DNA of 64,000 nt, from assembly GCF_934630525.1 (NCBI RefSeq), contig NZ_CAKTVX010000008.1:1-64000 (forward strand), in the 5' to 3' direction. The position numbers were made by a program, and so were the translations under genes. Shown one piece after another: positions 1-7,167 of this stretch; within the stretch, counting starts at the first letter, position 1; each line of letters opens with the position of its first letter. Source of the stretch: an uncultured Slackia sp. Lineage in GTDB: Bacteria; Actinomycetota; Coriobacteriia; Coriobacteriales; Eggerthellaceae. The notes below the pieces were generated by a model. The model was not told where the DNA came from and did not search any database. It saw only the letters and a list, made by a program, of their open reading frames with translations.

Positions 1-183
1 CCGCGGGCCGCGGGGCGCCGTCGCTCTCAGGGCTCCTGCCCTTCGCGGCGACGAGTTCGGTATTATACGCTCCCCCGGCGCGGCGCGGGCGGGAAACCCT
101 CCCGCACACAGGATGCCGACAACTCCAGCGCGGTGGAGCGGAGGGGGACGGAGGGGATTCCCGGCGGGAGGGCGCCCCGGTCT

Positions 184-312
184 GGCGTTTCTCCTCGGCC
201 CATAGACACAATCGCACCGGGCGCCCAGCGTTTCGGCTCGGTCCGCATGCGGAGCCGACCCGCAGTCCCGGCGCTTCGCCTCGGTCCATATATGGAACAA
301 CCCCGGAGGCGC
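184..312. repeat. Three imperfect 43-bp tandem units
   Basis: Units start at 184, 227 and 270, exactly 43 bp apart. Each opens with a variant of GGCGTTTC followed by CTCGG and CC. The opening half is well conserved and the rest is loose. There is no perfect repeat, so this is not a CRISPR array. Confidence 0.45.
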
Positions 313-506
313 GGCGCTTGCGCGCCACGGCCCTCCGGGGCGGCCGGCTTGGCCGCCTCCGTTCAGGCGCCCGCCCGACCGGCGCGCGGGGCCGCACGGT
401 TCCCGCCTTCGGGGACACCCCCGAAAAAGAAGGACGGGCGCCTCCGGAGCCCGCCCGCCTTACGCGCGGGCCGCCCCTCGGCGACCGTCTCTGGTCGATT
501 CTCTCT

Positions 507-524
507 ATATCTATATATAGATAT
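507..524. repeat. Perfect 18-bp AT-rich palindrome
   Basis: ATATCTATATATAGATAT is its own reverse complement. It ends two bases beyond the stop codon of the PaaK-like gene (527-529) and stands out as an AT island beside very GC-rich DNA. It could end the ligase transcript or be a protein-binding site; no U-tract follows it on the minus strand. Confidence 0.6.
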
Positions 525-526
525 GT

Positions 527-1762
527 TTAGTAGCGGCTGTCGAAAATGCGCTTAGTCTTCTTCACGGAACGCGGCAACTCGCCCATGGGAACGCCCTTCG
601 CTTCAGGCGTGCAGCCGATTTTCGCCTTGAAGAGCAGCGCAAGCTCCTGCTCGCACTTGGCCTTATCGTCGCCTTCAAGCGGAGTCTCGAACAGCACCGT
701 GAGCACGTCGCGACCATCAATCGCCTCAATCATGACCTGATACTCAGAGCTCGCGCCGTCCGTAAACGCAATGACTTCCTCAATTTGCGCGGGGAACATG
801 TTGCAGCCCTTCACCTTCACCATGTCATCGGTACGACCAGTAAGGGTGTCGATGCGGGGATGCTTCAAGCCGCAAGCGCAATCGCCGGGAATGATGCGCG
901 TAAGATCGTGCGTGCGATAGCGAATAAGCGGCGCGCCCTGCTTGCGCAGAGTGGTAAGCACAAGCTCGCCCATTTCGCCGTCGGGCACGGGCTCGCCAGT
1001 CTTCGGGTCGACGATTTCGCAATATACGTAGTCGCTCCAAATATGCATGCCATGGTGCTCGCTGCACGAAATGCCAATGCCGGGGCCATAAATCTCGGTC
1101 AGGCCATAGATGTCGAAAATCTCAACGCCGAGCTCGTTTTCGATGCGGTGGCGCATCTTTTCGCCCCAACGCTCCGATCCAATAACGCCTTTGCGCAGGT
1201 CGAGCTTATCGCGCAAGCCTCGCTTCGAGATTTCCTCAGCGAGCAAAAGCGCATAGCTGCTCGTGCCCGTGATAACCGTGCTGTGCAGGTCTTGCATCAT
1301 TTGCAGCTGCTTCTCGGTATTGCCGGGGCCCATGGGAATAGCCATGGCACCCAAGCGCTCGCAGCCAAGCTGGAAGCCGATACCGGCAGTCCACAAACCA
1401 TAACCGGGGGTAATTTGAATGCGATCTTTATTGGTAATACCCGCCGTGCGATAGCAACGCGCGAACATTTCGGCCCAATCGGCAACATCCTGCGCGGTGT
1501 AAGGAATAATGACCGGCGTGCCCGTCGTGCCCGAAGAGCTGTGGATGCGCACAACTTCCTCGTCGGGTACGGCTTGAATTCCCAACGGATAGGCTTCGCG
1601 CAAGTCGGCCTTTTCCGAAAAGGGCAGCTTCTCGAAGTCGGCCTGGGTTTGCACGTCGGACAAATCGATGCCCTCGAACTTCTTCGCATAGAAGGGAGAG
1701 CGATCTTTCAGAGTTTTGAATTGCTCTTTAATAAGGTTGAACTGTTCATCGGTGAGCTGCAT
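527..1762 (-). CDS. Phenylacetate--CoA ligase family protein (PaaK-like)
   Basis: A 411-aa ANL-superfamily adenylating enzyme of PaaK size. It should activate an aryl acid with ATP and CoA, giving the aryl-CoA, AMP and PPi, in the cytoplasm. Visible motifs are the phosphate loop SSGTTGTP (about residues 76-83), YGLTE (219-223) and RYRTHDL (281-287), followed by the usual C-terminal lid domain. The ATG has a GAAAGG ribosome site 7 nt upstream. PaaK-like ligases often accompany indolepyruvate oxidoreductase in anaerobes that ferment aromatic amino acids, and iorAB lie about 5 kb upstream on the same strand. The exact substrate (phenylacetate, indoleacetate or another aryl acid) cannot be read from sequence. 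Confidence 0.88.
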   Translation of the reverse strand: MQLTDEQFNLIKEQFKTLKDRSPFYAKKFEGIDLSDVQTQADFEKLPFSEKADLREAYPLGIQAVPDEEVVRIHSSSGTTGTPVIIPYTAQDVADWAEMFARCYRTAGITNKDRIQITPGYGLWTAGIGFQLGCERLGAMAIPMGPGNTEKQLQMMQDLHSTVITGTSSYALLLAEEISKRGLRDKLDLRKGVIGSERWGEKMRHRIENELGVEIFDIYGLTEIYGPGIGISCSEHHGMHIWSDYVYCEIVDPKTGEPVPDGEMGELVLTTLRKQGAPLIRYRTHDLTRIIPGDCACGLKHPRIDTLTGRTDDMVKVKGCNMFPAQIEEVIAFTDGASSEYQVMIEAIDGRDVLTVLFETPLEGDDKAKCEQELALLFKAKIGCTPEAKGVPMGELPRSVKKTKRIFDSRY

Positions 1763-1788
1763 GGCACTGCCTTTCGCGCGTGTCTGAA

Positions 1789-1817
1789 ATATTGTGCGGA
1801 AATTGGAGACGCTTCAA
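1789..1817 (-). promoter_or_regulatory. Candidate promoter for the PaaK-like gene
   Basis: On the minus strand TTGAAG (1812-1817), a 17-nt spacer and CAATAT (1789-1794) form a plausible sigma-70-type promoter, placing a transcript start about 20 nt before the ATG at 1762. Confidence 0.4.
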
Positions 1818-1863
1818 GCCTGCGAAAAATCAGGGCTTTACGCCGTTTCGTCATTCAGGTGCA

Positions 1864-1903
1864 CGAAAAAGGCGCCTCAAGCTCGCTGAGCAAACTTGAA
1901 GCT
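1864..1903 (-). terminator. Intrinsic terminator upstream of the PaaK-like gene
   Basis: On the minus strand GCTTCAAGTTTGCT pairs through a long stem (one G-U pair or more) with AGCGAGCTTGAGGC, followed after GCC by TTTTT. It lies about 70 nt downstream of the promoter at 1978-2005 and about 105 nt before the ligase start. It may end a short RNA, act as an attenuator, or stop read-through from the LuxR gene. Confidence 0.55.
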
Positions 1904-1977
1904 AGAGCCATCGACCAGCCAACGCGGTACGCGCGGCTTTGAGGGATTGTATGTCGAGTGCATTCATCATGGGCACT

Positions 1978-2005
1978 ATTGTACGCTAAAGCGCCCAATG
2001 GGCAA
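1978..2005 (-). promoter_or_regulatory. Strong candidate promoter facing the PaaK-like gene
   Basis: On the minus strand TTGCCC (2000-2005), a 16-nt spacer and TACAAT (1978-1983). Transcription would start near 1972 and reach the terminator at 1864-1903 first. The rest of 1763-2207 shows no gene. Confidence 0.5.
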
Positions 2006-2008
2006 GAT

Positions 2009-2027
2009 GCGGAATAAAAGATTCCGC
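2009..2027. promoter_or_regulatory. 7-5-7 inverted repeat beside the -35 box
   Basis: GCGGAAT, five bases, ATTCCGC: a perfect inverted repeat three bases upstream of the -35 hexamer at 2000-2005. The position suits an activator or repressor site. It could instead be the end hairpin of the LuxR transcript, although no U-tract follows. Confidence 0.35.
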
Positions 2028-2207
2028 GAACGGGCGCCCGGCGCACGACAACCTCGCACGCATCGGTCTTTGCGCGTGTCGACGCCAAGGACGCAACCTT
2101 TCGATGAGGACGTCGAGGACGAGACGTTTGAATACGCCGACTCGACCGCGCCGCAATTCAACCGCGAGCGACAAGCCCCCACTAAAACGCAAGCATGCCG
2201 CACTGCC

Positions 2208-3635
2208 TCACGATGCCATTTCGGATTCAACGATATCGAGCAAATCCTGATGGGTGTGGATATCGAGCTTCGCGTAGATATGCTTGACATGCGCCTTCAC
2301 CGTGTTGCGTGAAACCGTGAGCTGCTCCTGAATATAAAAGCTGTCGCGACCACGAGCGAGCATCTCGAACACCTCCCTCTCGCGAGGGGTAAGCGAGGCC
2401 CGATCGGCAATGGCCGAGCATGCTTGTTCGAGCGTCGCGTGCGATGCCTCTTCGATATTGGTCGGCTGCGCGTCGACAACTTCGGTCACACCATTGATGG
2501 TATCGATGAAACTGAAATTCTTCAGGCCAATAAGCGCGTATGCCGCGAACCCGACAACGAGTGCGCCCGTTGCCAGCTGCACAGCGATGGGGTGCGTCAA
2601 CGACGTCGCGCTCGCCCATACGCCGATTGCCGCGCCAACGATACTGCCAAGTGCCGACACGCCACGTCCCCATGCGATGGTCGCAACCGACGCACGCGTG
2701 TTACGCGCGCCAACTGCGGCGAGCACCACCCAGCCAACCACGTCAAACAGTGCGTTGCCACACGAGAGAAGCGACGCACTCGCCGCATACGCCCACGGAG
2801 CCGAAATCGTGGTTGCGAAAAAACCGGCAAGCACGAAGAGCACCGACACCTGCGCAAGCAGGTCGCCCTTTACAAGCTTGCCTGACGAGGCGACGGTATA
2901 TAAAGCCAAAAAGCCAATCGGCACGATAGAGAAGAAATCTGCCAAAGGCGCGCCATCCACCTCCCCAAAACGAAGCGAGAAACCAAACGCCACGCGAAAG
3001 AAGAACAAGCACACAAACAATTGGGAACCCAATGCCAGGAACGACGAGGGCTGCGTGATGGCGATGTCGGCCGGCGAATCGGATGCCGCAACTTCAGCAA
3101 GCACGGGATTTGCGACGCCACGCGTAAGCAATAAAGCCGCCAGAGGAGCCACGAAAAATGCCAGCAAACCAACGCTTGAAGGCAAGAGCCAGGCAGCATA
3201 GCTAAACGCGCAATTGCCCAGAAAAGCCAGCGTGACGCTTTGGGCGATATCGGAAATGGGAAAACGCAGAAGCGATACCCCCACAACGACGCTCACCCAT
3301 CCACGCGCGGCAGCAACTAAGCACGAAGAGAACACGAGCAGCCAAGACGATTGCATCGCGAACGACACCGCGATGCCCGTTGATCCAAAAACCAAAAATG
3401 CAAGCGCTGCAATATTGACGATATGAGAATCGAGCAAGGAAGAGCGGAAAGAAGCCACCAGGGCAACGGCAACCAAACACGCCGCGTTCGCGAGAACCGA
3501 TATATCTCGCGCATATGTGAACACATGGTCGAACAAAGGAAACGCCGAAATATTCATGAAGCTTGAATTCGCAAGCACAAGGCAGAGCGCCGCCGTTGTG
3601 CGCCAAAACGCTGCATCGTGAATACGCTCGCCCAT
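2208..3635 (-). CDS. LuxR-type regulator with polytopic membrane domain
   Basis: A 475-aa protein. The N-terminal ~390 residues are a run of about ten to twelve hydrophobic helices resembling an MFS fold. The C-terminal ~65 residues are a LuxR/FixJ helix-turn-helix with the hallmark SLTPREREV and a recognition helix around VSRNTVKAHVKHIYAKL. The frame stays open upstream to 3758, but ATG 3635 has GGAGG 6 nt before it and starts just ahead of the first helix, so I chose it. A TACAAT -10-like box lies at about 3669-3674. Membrane LuxR proteins of this kind typically sit beside flavoprotein reductase operons in Eggerthellaceae, and the cytochrome-flavoprotein pair is directly upstream here. The inferred role is a membrane sensor controlling a nearby reductase. 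The ligand is unknown. Confidence 0.85.
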   Translation of the reverse strand: MGERIHDAAFWRTTAALCLVLANSSFMNISAFPLFDHVFTYARDISVLANAACLVAVALVASFRSSLLDSHIVNIAALAFLVFGSTGIAVSFAMQSSWLLVFSSCLVAAARGWVSVVVGVSLLRFPISDIAQSVTLAFLGNCAFSYAAWLLPSSVGLLAFFVAPLAALLLTRGVANPVLAEVAASDSPADIAITQPSSFLALGSQLFVCLFFFRVAFGFSLRFGEVDGAPLADFFSIVPIGFLALYTVASSGKLVKGDLLAQVSVLFVLAGFFATTISAPWAYAASASLLSCGNALFDVVGWVVLAAVGARNTRASVATIAWGRGVSALGSIVGAAIGVWASATSLTHPIAVQLATGALVVGFAAYALIGLKNFSFIDTINGVTEVVDAQPTNIEEASHATLEQACSAIADRASLTPREREVFEMLARGRDSFYIQEQLTVSRNTVKAHVKHIYAKLDIHTHQDLLDIVESEMAS

Positions 3636-3846
3636 GGCTGCCCTCCAGATGGTTTCCCTGATGAACCGTGCCATTGTAGCAAAAGCCCGATGCCTCAGAG
3701 AGGGAGGGCATCGGGCGGGCGCCCCGTGGCGCCAGAGGGGAAGTGCACGCTCGCGCATAAGGGGAAACGCGAGGGCTCAAGAAGTTTTTAAGAAAGATGG
3801 CTTGCAGGGCCCCGCGCCAATCGAGCGAAGCGCGGAGCCCGGGAGT

Positions 3847-5556
3847 TTACGCCTGGCCCGTTGCGGCAAGCATGCCAGCACGACGGCCAAACGTCATGGT
3901 GCGACCCGCGGCAAGACCAGTCATAAGATTCGGATAGCTCACGCTGAAGAAGCCGCCCGAGTCGTTGCCGACCAGGTACAGACCGTCGATTTGCTCGCCC
4001 GCTTCGTTTACCGGGTGCATATTGGTGTTGATGGGGCAGCCATCAATCGTAGCCAGGAACCACGCGCCCGTGCGCACGCCGTAATACGGCGGATGCGTAA
4101 GCGACGTGAGACGATACGGCTCTTTGTTGTAGTCCTCGTCTTTGCCCTGTTCGGCGAATTTGTTATAGCGCTCCCAAGTGGCAACGGTTGCCTCGACGGG
4201 AAGATTCAGCTTGGCTGCAAGCTCCTCCATGGTGTCGGCTTTCTGGATATAGCCAGCCTCCTCGAGTTGGTCGAAGTTGCTCTGCATGGCAGAAATATCC
4301 TTGTTCGACGGAGCGCCGTTATCGAAGGGGTACAAACGGCAGCAACCGACCTCGTTGAGCTGCTTGACCTGCTCGACATAATCGGAATCCCAAATGTCGA
4401 CGTAGGTGTGGTAGGGCTGCATGAACGCGGAGTGCAGCATGTAGTCGTACGGGCCGCTTTCGTTGCAGAAGCGTTTGCCCTGCAGGTTCACCTTAAGGAA
4501 CGGCTGTTCGCCGAACCAGAACCACTTGCCAACCAGGTCGCTGCCAGCAACCTCATCGGGCTTGCAGCATGCGCGATTGAACGTGACGGCGCAGCCCAAG
4601 GGGTCGATGGTCGCACCGCACCACATAGCGGCCTTAATGCCGTCTCCCGTGCAGCTGCCACCAATGGGAATATTGATCTTGAGGCGATTGTTCCATGCCT
4701 GGCGAGCCTCAACCATTTCGGTGTTCGCCACATAACCGCCCGTTGCCAGAATTACGCCCTTGGAGGCATTCACGCGAATATAGTGCAGGTCGTTGCCATC
4801 GCGGCAAATAATGCCGGTCACGCGGCCCGATTCATCCTGCTCGCATTTCACGAGCATGGTGTCGTAACGAATCTCGGCGCCGTTTTCGATAGCGTAATCG
4901 CGCATGGTGCTGCCGAACGTAATCTCTTTATCGTCAACGAGCTTTTGGGGGCTATGGCCCGTAGCCCATGCCTTATCGCGGGCGCCCTGGCCTTCGGTGC
5001 CAACAGAGCCCTCGAACCACATCTTGAATTTCCCGTCGCGTTCGATGATATCGGACAGCCAGTTAATCATGTCGCCCGATTCATCGACCCACAGCTTAAT
5101 AAGATCGTAATTCACGAAGCCATTCGCATAGCGCACGATGTCTTCCATGATTTCCATCTTATCGATCTCGAACTGAGGAAATTCGCTGAACGATTCGAGC
5201 TGGTAACGCGAATTGACGGCGCCAAGGTCTTCGCGAGGCTCGGCGATTTTGCTCATTTGCTCAATGCCGAGCACGCGCGCGCCATTTTCGGCAGCGGACA
5301 TAAGGGCGGGCAGGCCGCCAGTGCGCAAGCCCACGACCACGACTTCATAATCGAGCGTTTCGGTGATTTCGGCCTCGTCGATTTGAGGGGCTTCGCCAAG
5401 CCAGCTCGGACCGGACGGACGCTGGGTGGTGTCGTTCTTGATGGACTCGTTGCTTTCGTAGCCGTTCCCGCAACCCGAAAGGGAACCAGCGGTGGCGGCA
5501 ACCAGGGCGGCGGCGCCAGCGCCCTTGAAGAAATTACGGCGAGATACATTACTCAT
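3847..5556 (-). CDS. Tat-exported FAD-dependent fumarate-reductase-like flavoprotein
   Basis: A 569-aa flavoprotein of the fumarate reductase/succinate dehydrogenase family. It opens with a Tat signal (SRRNFFKGAGAAAL) followed by a lipobox-like LSGCG, so it acts outside the membrane. The dinucleotide site is the unusual VVGLRTGG (about residue 85), where the family normally has a GxGxxG pattern. The FAD-closing segment GLYLVGNDSGG is near the C-terminus. Its start overlaps the cytochrome stop by 8 nt, so the two are co-translated. The expected role is two-electron reduction of an external organic acceptor with electrons from the cytochrome. The operon layout matches cgr1-cgr2 of Eggerthella lenta, but substrates in this family differ widely and none can be assigned here. 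Confidence 0.87.
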   Translation of the reverse strand: MSNVSRRNFFKGAGAAALVAATAGSLSGCGNGYESNESIKNDTTQRPSGPSWLGEAPQIDEAEITETLDYEVVVVGLRTGGLPALMSAAENGARVLGIEQMSKIAEPREDLGAVNSRYQLESFSEFPQFEIDKMEIMEDIVRYANGFVNYDLIKLWVDESGDMINWLSDIIERDGKFKMWFEGSVGTEGQGARDKAWATGHSPQKLVDDKEITFGSTMRDYAIENGAEIRYDTMLVKCEQDESGRVTGIICRDGNDLHYIRVNASKGVILATGGYVANTEMVEARQAWNNRLKINIPIGGSCTGDGIKAAMWCGATIDPLGCAVTFNRACCKPDEVAGSDLVGKWFWFGEQPFLKVNLQGKRFCNESGPYDYMLHSAFMQPYHTYVDIWDSDYVEQVKQLNEVGCCRLYPFDNGAPSNKDISAMQSNFDQLEEAGYIQKADTMEELAAKLNLPVEATVATWERYNKFAEQGKDEDYNKEPYRLTSLTHPPYYGVRTGAWFLATIDGCPINTNMHPVNEAGEQIDGLYLVGNDSGGFFSVSYPNLMTGLAAGRTMTFGRRAGMLAATGQA

Positions 5557-6157
5557 TGGCGGCCTCCCAGCCCTCGGGCAGGTTCAAGTCGTGGCATTTA
5601 GCGCAGTACAGGGTGCTCGTCTCATGCGATTTATGGCAATCGCCGCATTCGAGCTGATTGTCCTGGTGGCTGGAATGCGGGTTGAATTTGGCATCGTTGC
5701 CCTCAAAGCCCCACGTAGCGTTCACAACATCGGTCATGTTGTGGCAGCCATCGTTGGTGCAGAACTCCTCGGTCGCGATTTCCTTGCCCGTATTCAGCAT
5801 GCCATCGTCGGTCATGGGATAGTCATCAGCCACCCATGCGCATACCTCGGTAAGCTGCTCGGTGATAACCGGATTGTGGCAGTCGAGGCAGTTCTTGCCC
5901 GCCTCGGCATGTTGCGTCACAAGCATGCCCGCGTCGCCCGACGAATAGCTCTCGACGTAATTGTCCATCGGACTGTGGCAAATGGCGTTGCAGAAGCTCG
6001 GTTGCTCATGCCACACCCAGAAACCAGCACCAGCGAGCACCAACACAACGGCGACGGTGCCAGCCACAATGGCCGGCTTCTTCTTGTTCTTCCCTTTGGG
6101 CGCGTGATCCGCGTCGACCGGCGCAACGGTGCGCTGGCCTTCGTTTTCCTCGGTCAT
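5549..6157 (-). CDS. Membrane-anchored multiheme cytochrome c, NapC/NrfH-like
   Basis: A 202-aa protein with a charged N-terminus, one membrane helix (about residues 30-50) and five heme-binding motifs outside: CNAICH (CX3CH), CLDCH, CTNDGCH (CX4CH), CGDCH and CAKCH. It should draw electrons from menaquinol and pass them to the flavoprotein encoded immediately downstream. The frame is open to 6232, but ATG 6157 has AGGGGG 4 nt upstream and begins the natural cytosolic tail. The mixed spacing of the heme motifs, with one CX3CH and one CX4CH, is worth noting. The annotation is secure; the final electron acceptor is not known. Confidence 0.87.
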   Translation of the reverse strand: MTEENEGQRTVAPVDADHAPKGKNKKKPAIVAGTVAVVLVLAGAGFWVWHEQPSFCNAICHSPMDNYVESYSSGDAGMLVTQHAEAGKNCLDCHNPVITEQLTEVCAWVADDYPMTDDGMLNTGKEIATEEFCTNDGCHNMTDVVNATWGFEGNDAKFNPHSSHQDNQLECGDCHKSHETSTLYCAKCHDLNLPEGWEAANE

Positions 6158-6240
6158 TGGTCCCCCTTCTTCGTTCTCGGCTTTGCCGCGCTTTGCGGCT
6201 TCGACGCTACCCACAATGGCCGAAATTCCCACGCGCGCCT

Positions 6241-6259
6241 ATTACCCCCGCAGGGTAAT
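6241..6259. promoter_or_regulatory. Candidate operator of the cytochrome-flavoprotein operon
   Basis: ATTACCC, five bases, GGGTAAT: a perfect 7-5-7 inverted repeat about 85 nt upstream of the cytochrome start. It is in the right place for a dimeric regulator, and the half-sites resemble NarL/LuxR-type TACC half-sites. A related inverted repeat lies upstream of the flavoprotein gene starting at 49578. Confidence 0.45.
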
Positions 6260-6284
6260 CTTTGCATTTTGCCTGATAAACGCA

Positions 6285-6319
6285 GAAATCCCGCAAGCAC
6301 GCAACACTTGCGGGATTTC
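6285..6319 (-). terminator. Terminator after iorB
   Basis: GAAATCCCGCAAG and CTTGCGGGATTTC form a perfect 13-bp stem with a 9-nt loop, about 85 nt beyond the iorB stop. It separates the ior operon from the cytochrome operon. The U-tract is short. Confidence 0.6.
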
Positions 6320-6403
6320 TTGGATTCAAAAGACTCGAAAGAGGGATACGCCCGAGAAAACGAAAGGGAAGACGCGTGTCGCGCTTCGCTCGTCGAGACG
6401 AAA

Positions 6404-7018
6404 TTACTGCAATCCCAATTCTTTGCACACGGCATCGACCGCGGCAAGGTTCATATCGACGAATTTCGGCTTCACGCATACGCGAATTGCTTCCTTGAAT
6501 TCGTCGAGCGAAATGCCCAAAAGGGGGTTTCCTTGAGCATCGCGCTGGGAGATGGCGACCGTCAGAAGAATGATGTTGAGAGCCTTCGAATTGCCGACGA
6601 GTTCAAGGAGCGCCGACTCGTCGACCACGACGGTTGCGCCCTCGCGCTTTTCGAGCGCCTCAAGCACTGGCGCGGCGGCATACACCGTTTTCGACAGCGA
6701 CGCCGTGACGGGCTGCTTCACGCTCGACGCCGTGACAAGCACGCCCTGCGCAGAGAGAAGCCCGAGCATGCGTGCGGCCTCACCAGGCTCGAAGGCGATG
6801 AGCATATCTGCCGCGGCGGCGCCCACGAGCGGCGAAGCAACATGCTCGCCTTCGTTGCCCATGCGAACATGGCTCGTCACGCTTCCACCTCGCTGCGCCA
6901 TGCCGATTGTCTCGGCGGTGCGCACATGCCAGCCGCGCGCTTGCGCAGCCTGGGCGAGTATCTTCGCGGCAAGCACGGTACCCTGTCCGCCAATGCCGGT
7001 GAGCACTACGTTTTTCAT
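6404..7018 (-). CDS. iorB: Indolepyruvate:ferredoxin oxidoreductase, beta subunit
   Basis: A 204-aa gamma-type domain of the pyruvate:ferredoxin oxidoreductase superfamily. The start shows KNVVLTGIGGQGTVLAAKIL, then TAETIGMAQRGGSV, both typical of IorB. With IorA it oxidatively decarboxylates arylpyruvates to aryl-CoA and reduces ferredoxin in the cytoplasm. A TTG start at 7033 is possible, but ATG 7018 with GGAGTG upstream matches the family start. It follows iorA after 149 nt, a larger gap than between purE and iorA, in which I see no gene or clear promoter. Confidence 0.92.
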   Translation of the reverse strand: MKNVVLTGIGGQGTVLAAKILAQAAQARGWHVRTAETIGMAQRGGSVTSHVRMGNEGEHVASPLVGAAAADMLIAFEPGEAARMLGLLSAQGVLVTASSVKQPVTASLSKTVYAAAPVLEALEKREGATVVVDESALLELVGNSKALNIILLTVAISQRDAQGNPLLGISLDEFKEAIRVCVKPKFVDMNLAAVDAVCKELGLQ

Positions 7019-7167
7019 TGGACAACACTCCAATAATCATGGTCTTACAAAAGTCAGCAAGCGTGAGCCTCGCGCCCTTCAACCAGGATGCGGCAAACGG
7101 TGCGCCTTGAGGCGCCAGAAAGCCAGAAGCGACAACGACACACGAGCCGCCCAGTCGACAGCGGCGC

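Larger units (their letters stand above)
1..526. other. GC-rich stretch with no recognisable gene
   Basis: This stretch is clearly richer in GC than the rest of the window. Open frames cross it on both strands, but their translations are Arg/Pro/Gly/Ala-rich low-complexity strings without domain character, so I do not call a gene. It holds three imperfect tandem units (184-312), several GC-rich stem-loops and, at its right edge, an AT-only palindrome. It lies downstream of the PaaK-like gene. It could be a 3' untranslated tail, a decayed gene or acquired DNA. Confidence 0.6.

Noticed and set aside
184..312. CRISPR-like repeat array
   Set aside because: The 43-bp units are imperfect over their whole length with no conserved repeat and unique spacer pattern, and no cas gene is present.
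133..555. Open frame of 140 codons on the plus strand in the GC-rich first segment
   Set aside because: The translation is low-complexity Arg/Pro/Ala, it has no ribosome site, and its end runs antisense into the ligase gene.
1763..1972. T-box riboswitch before the PaaK-like gene, suggested by GTACCGCG and a leader terminator
   Set aside because: Only part of the T-box antiterminator consensus is present, and the stem I architecture and specifier loop are not recognisable.
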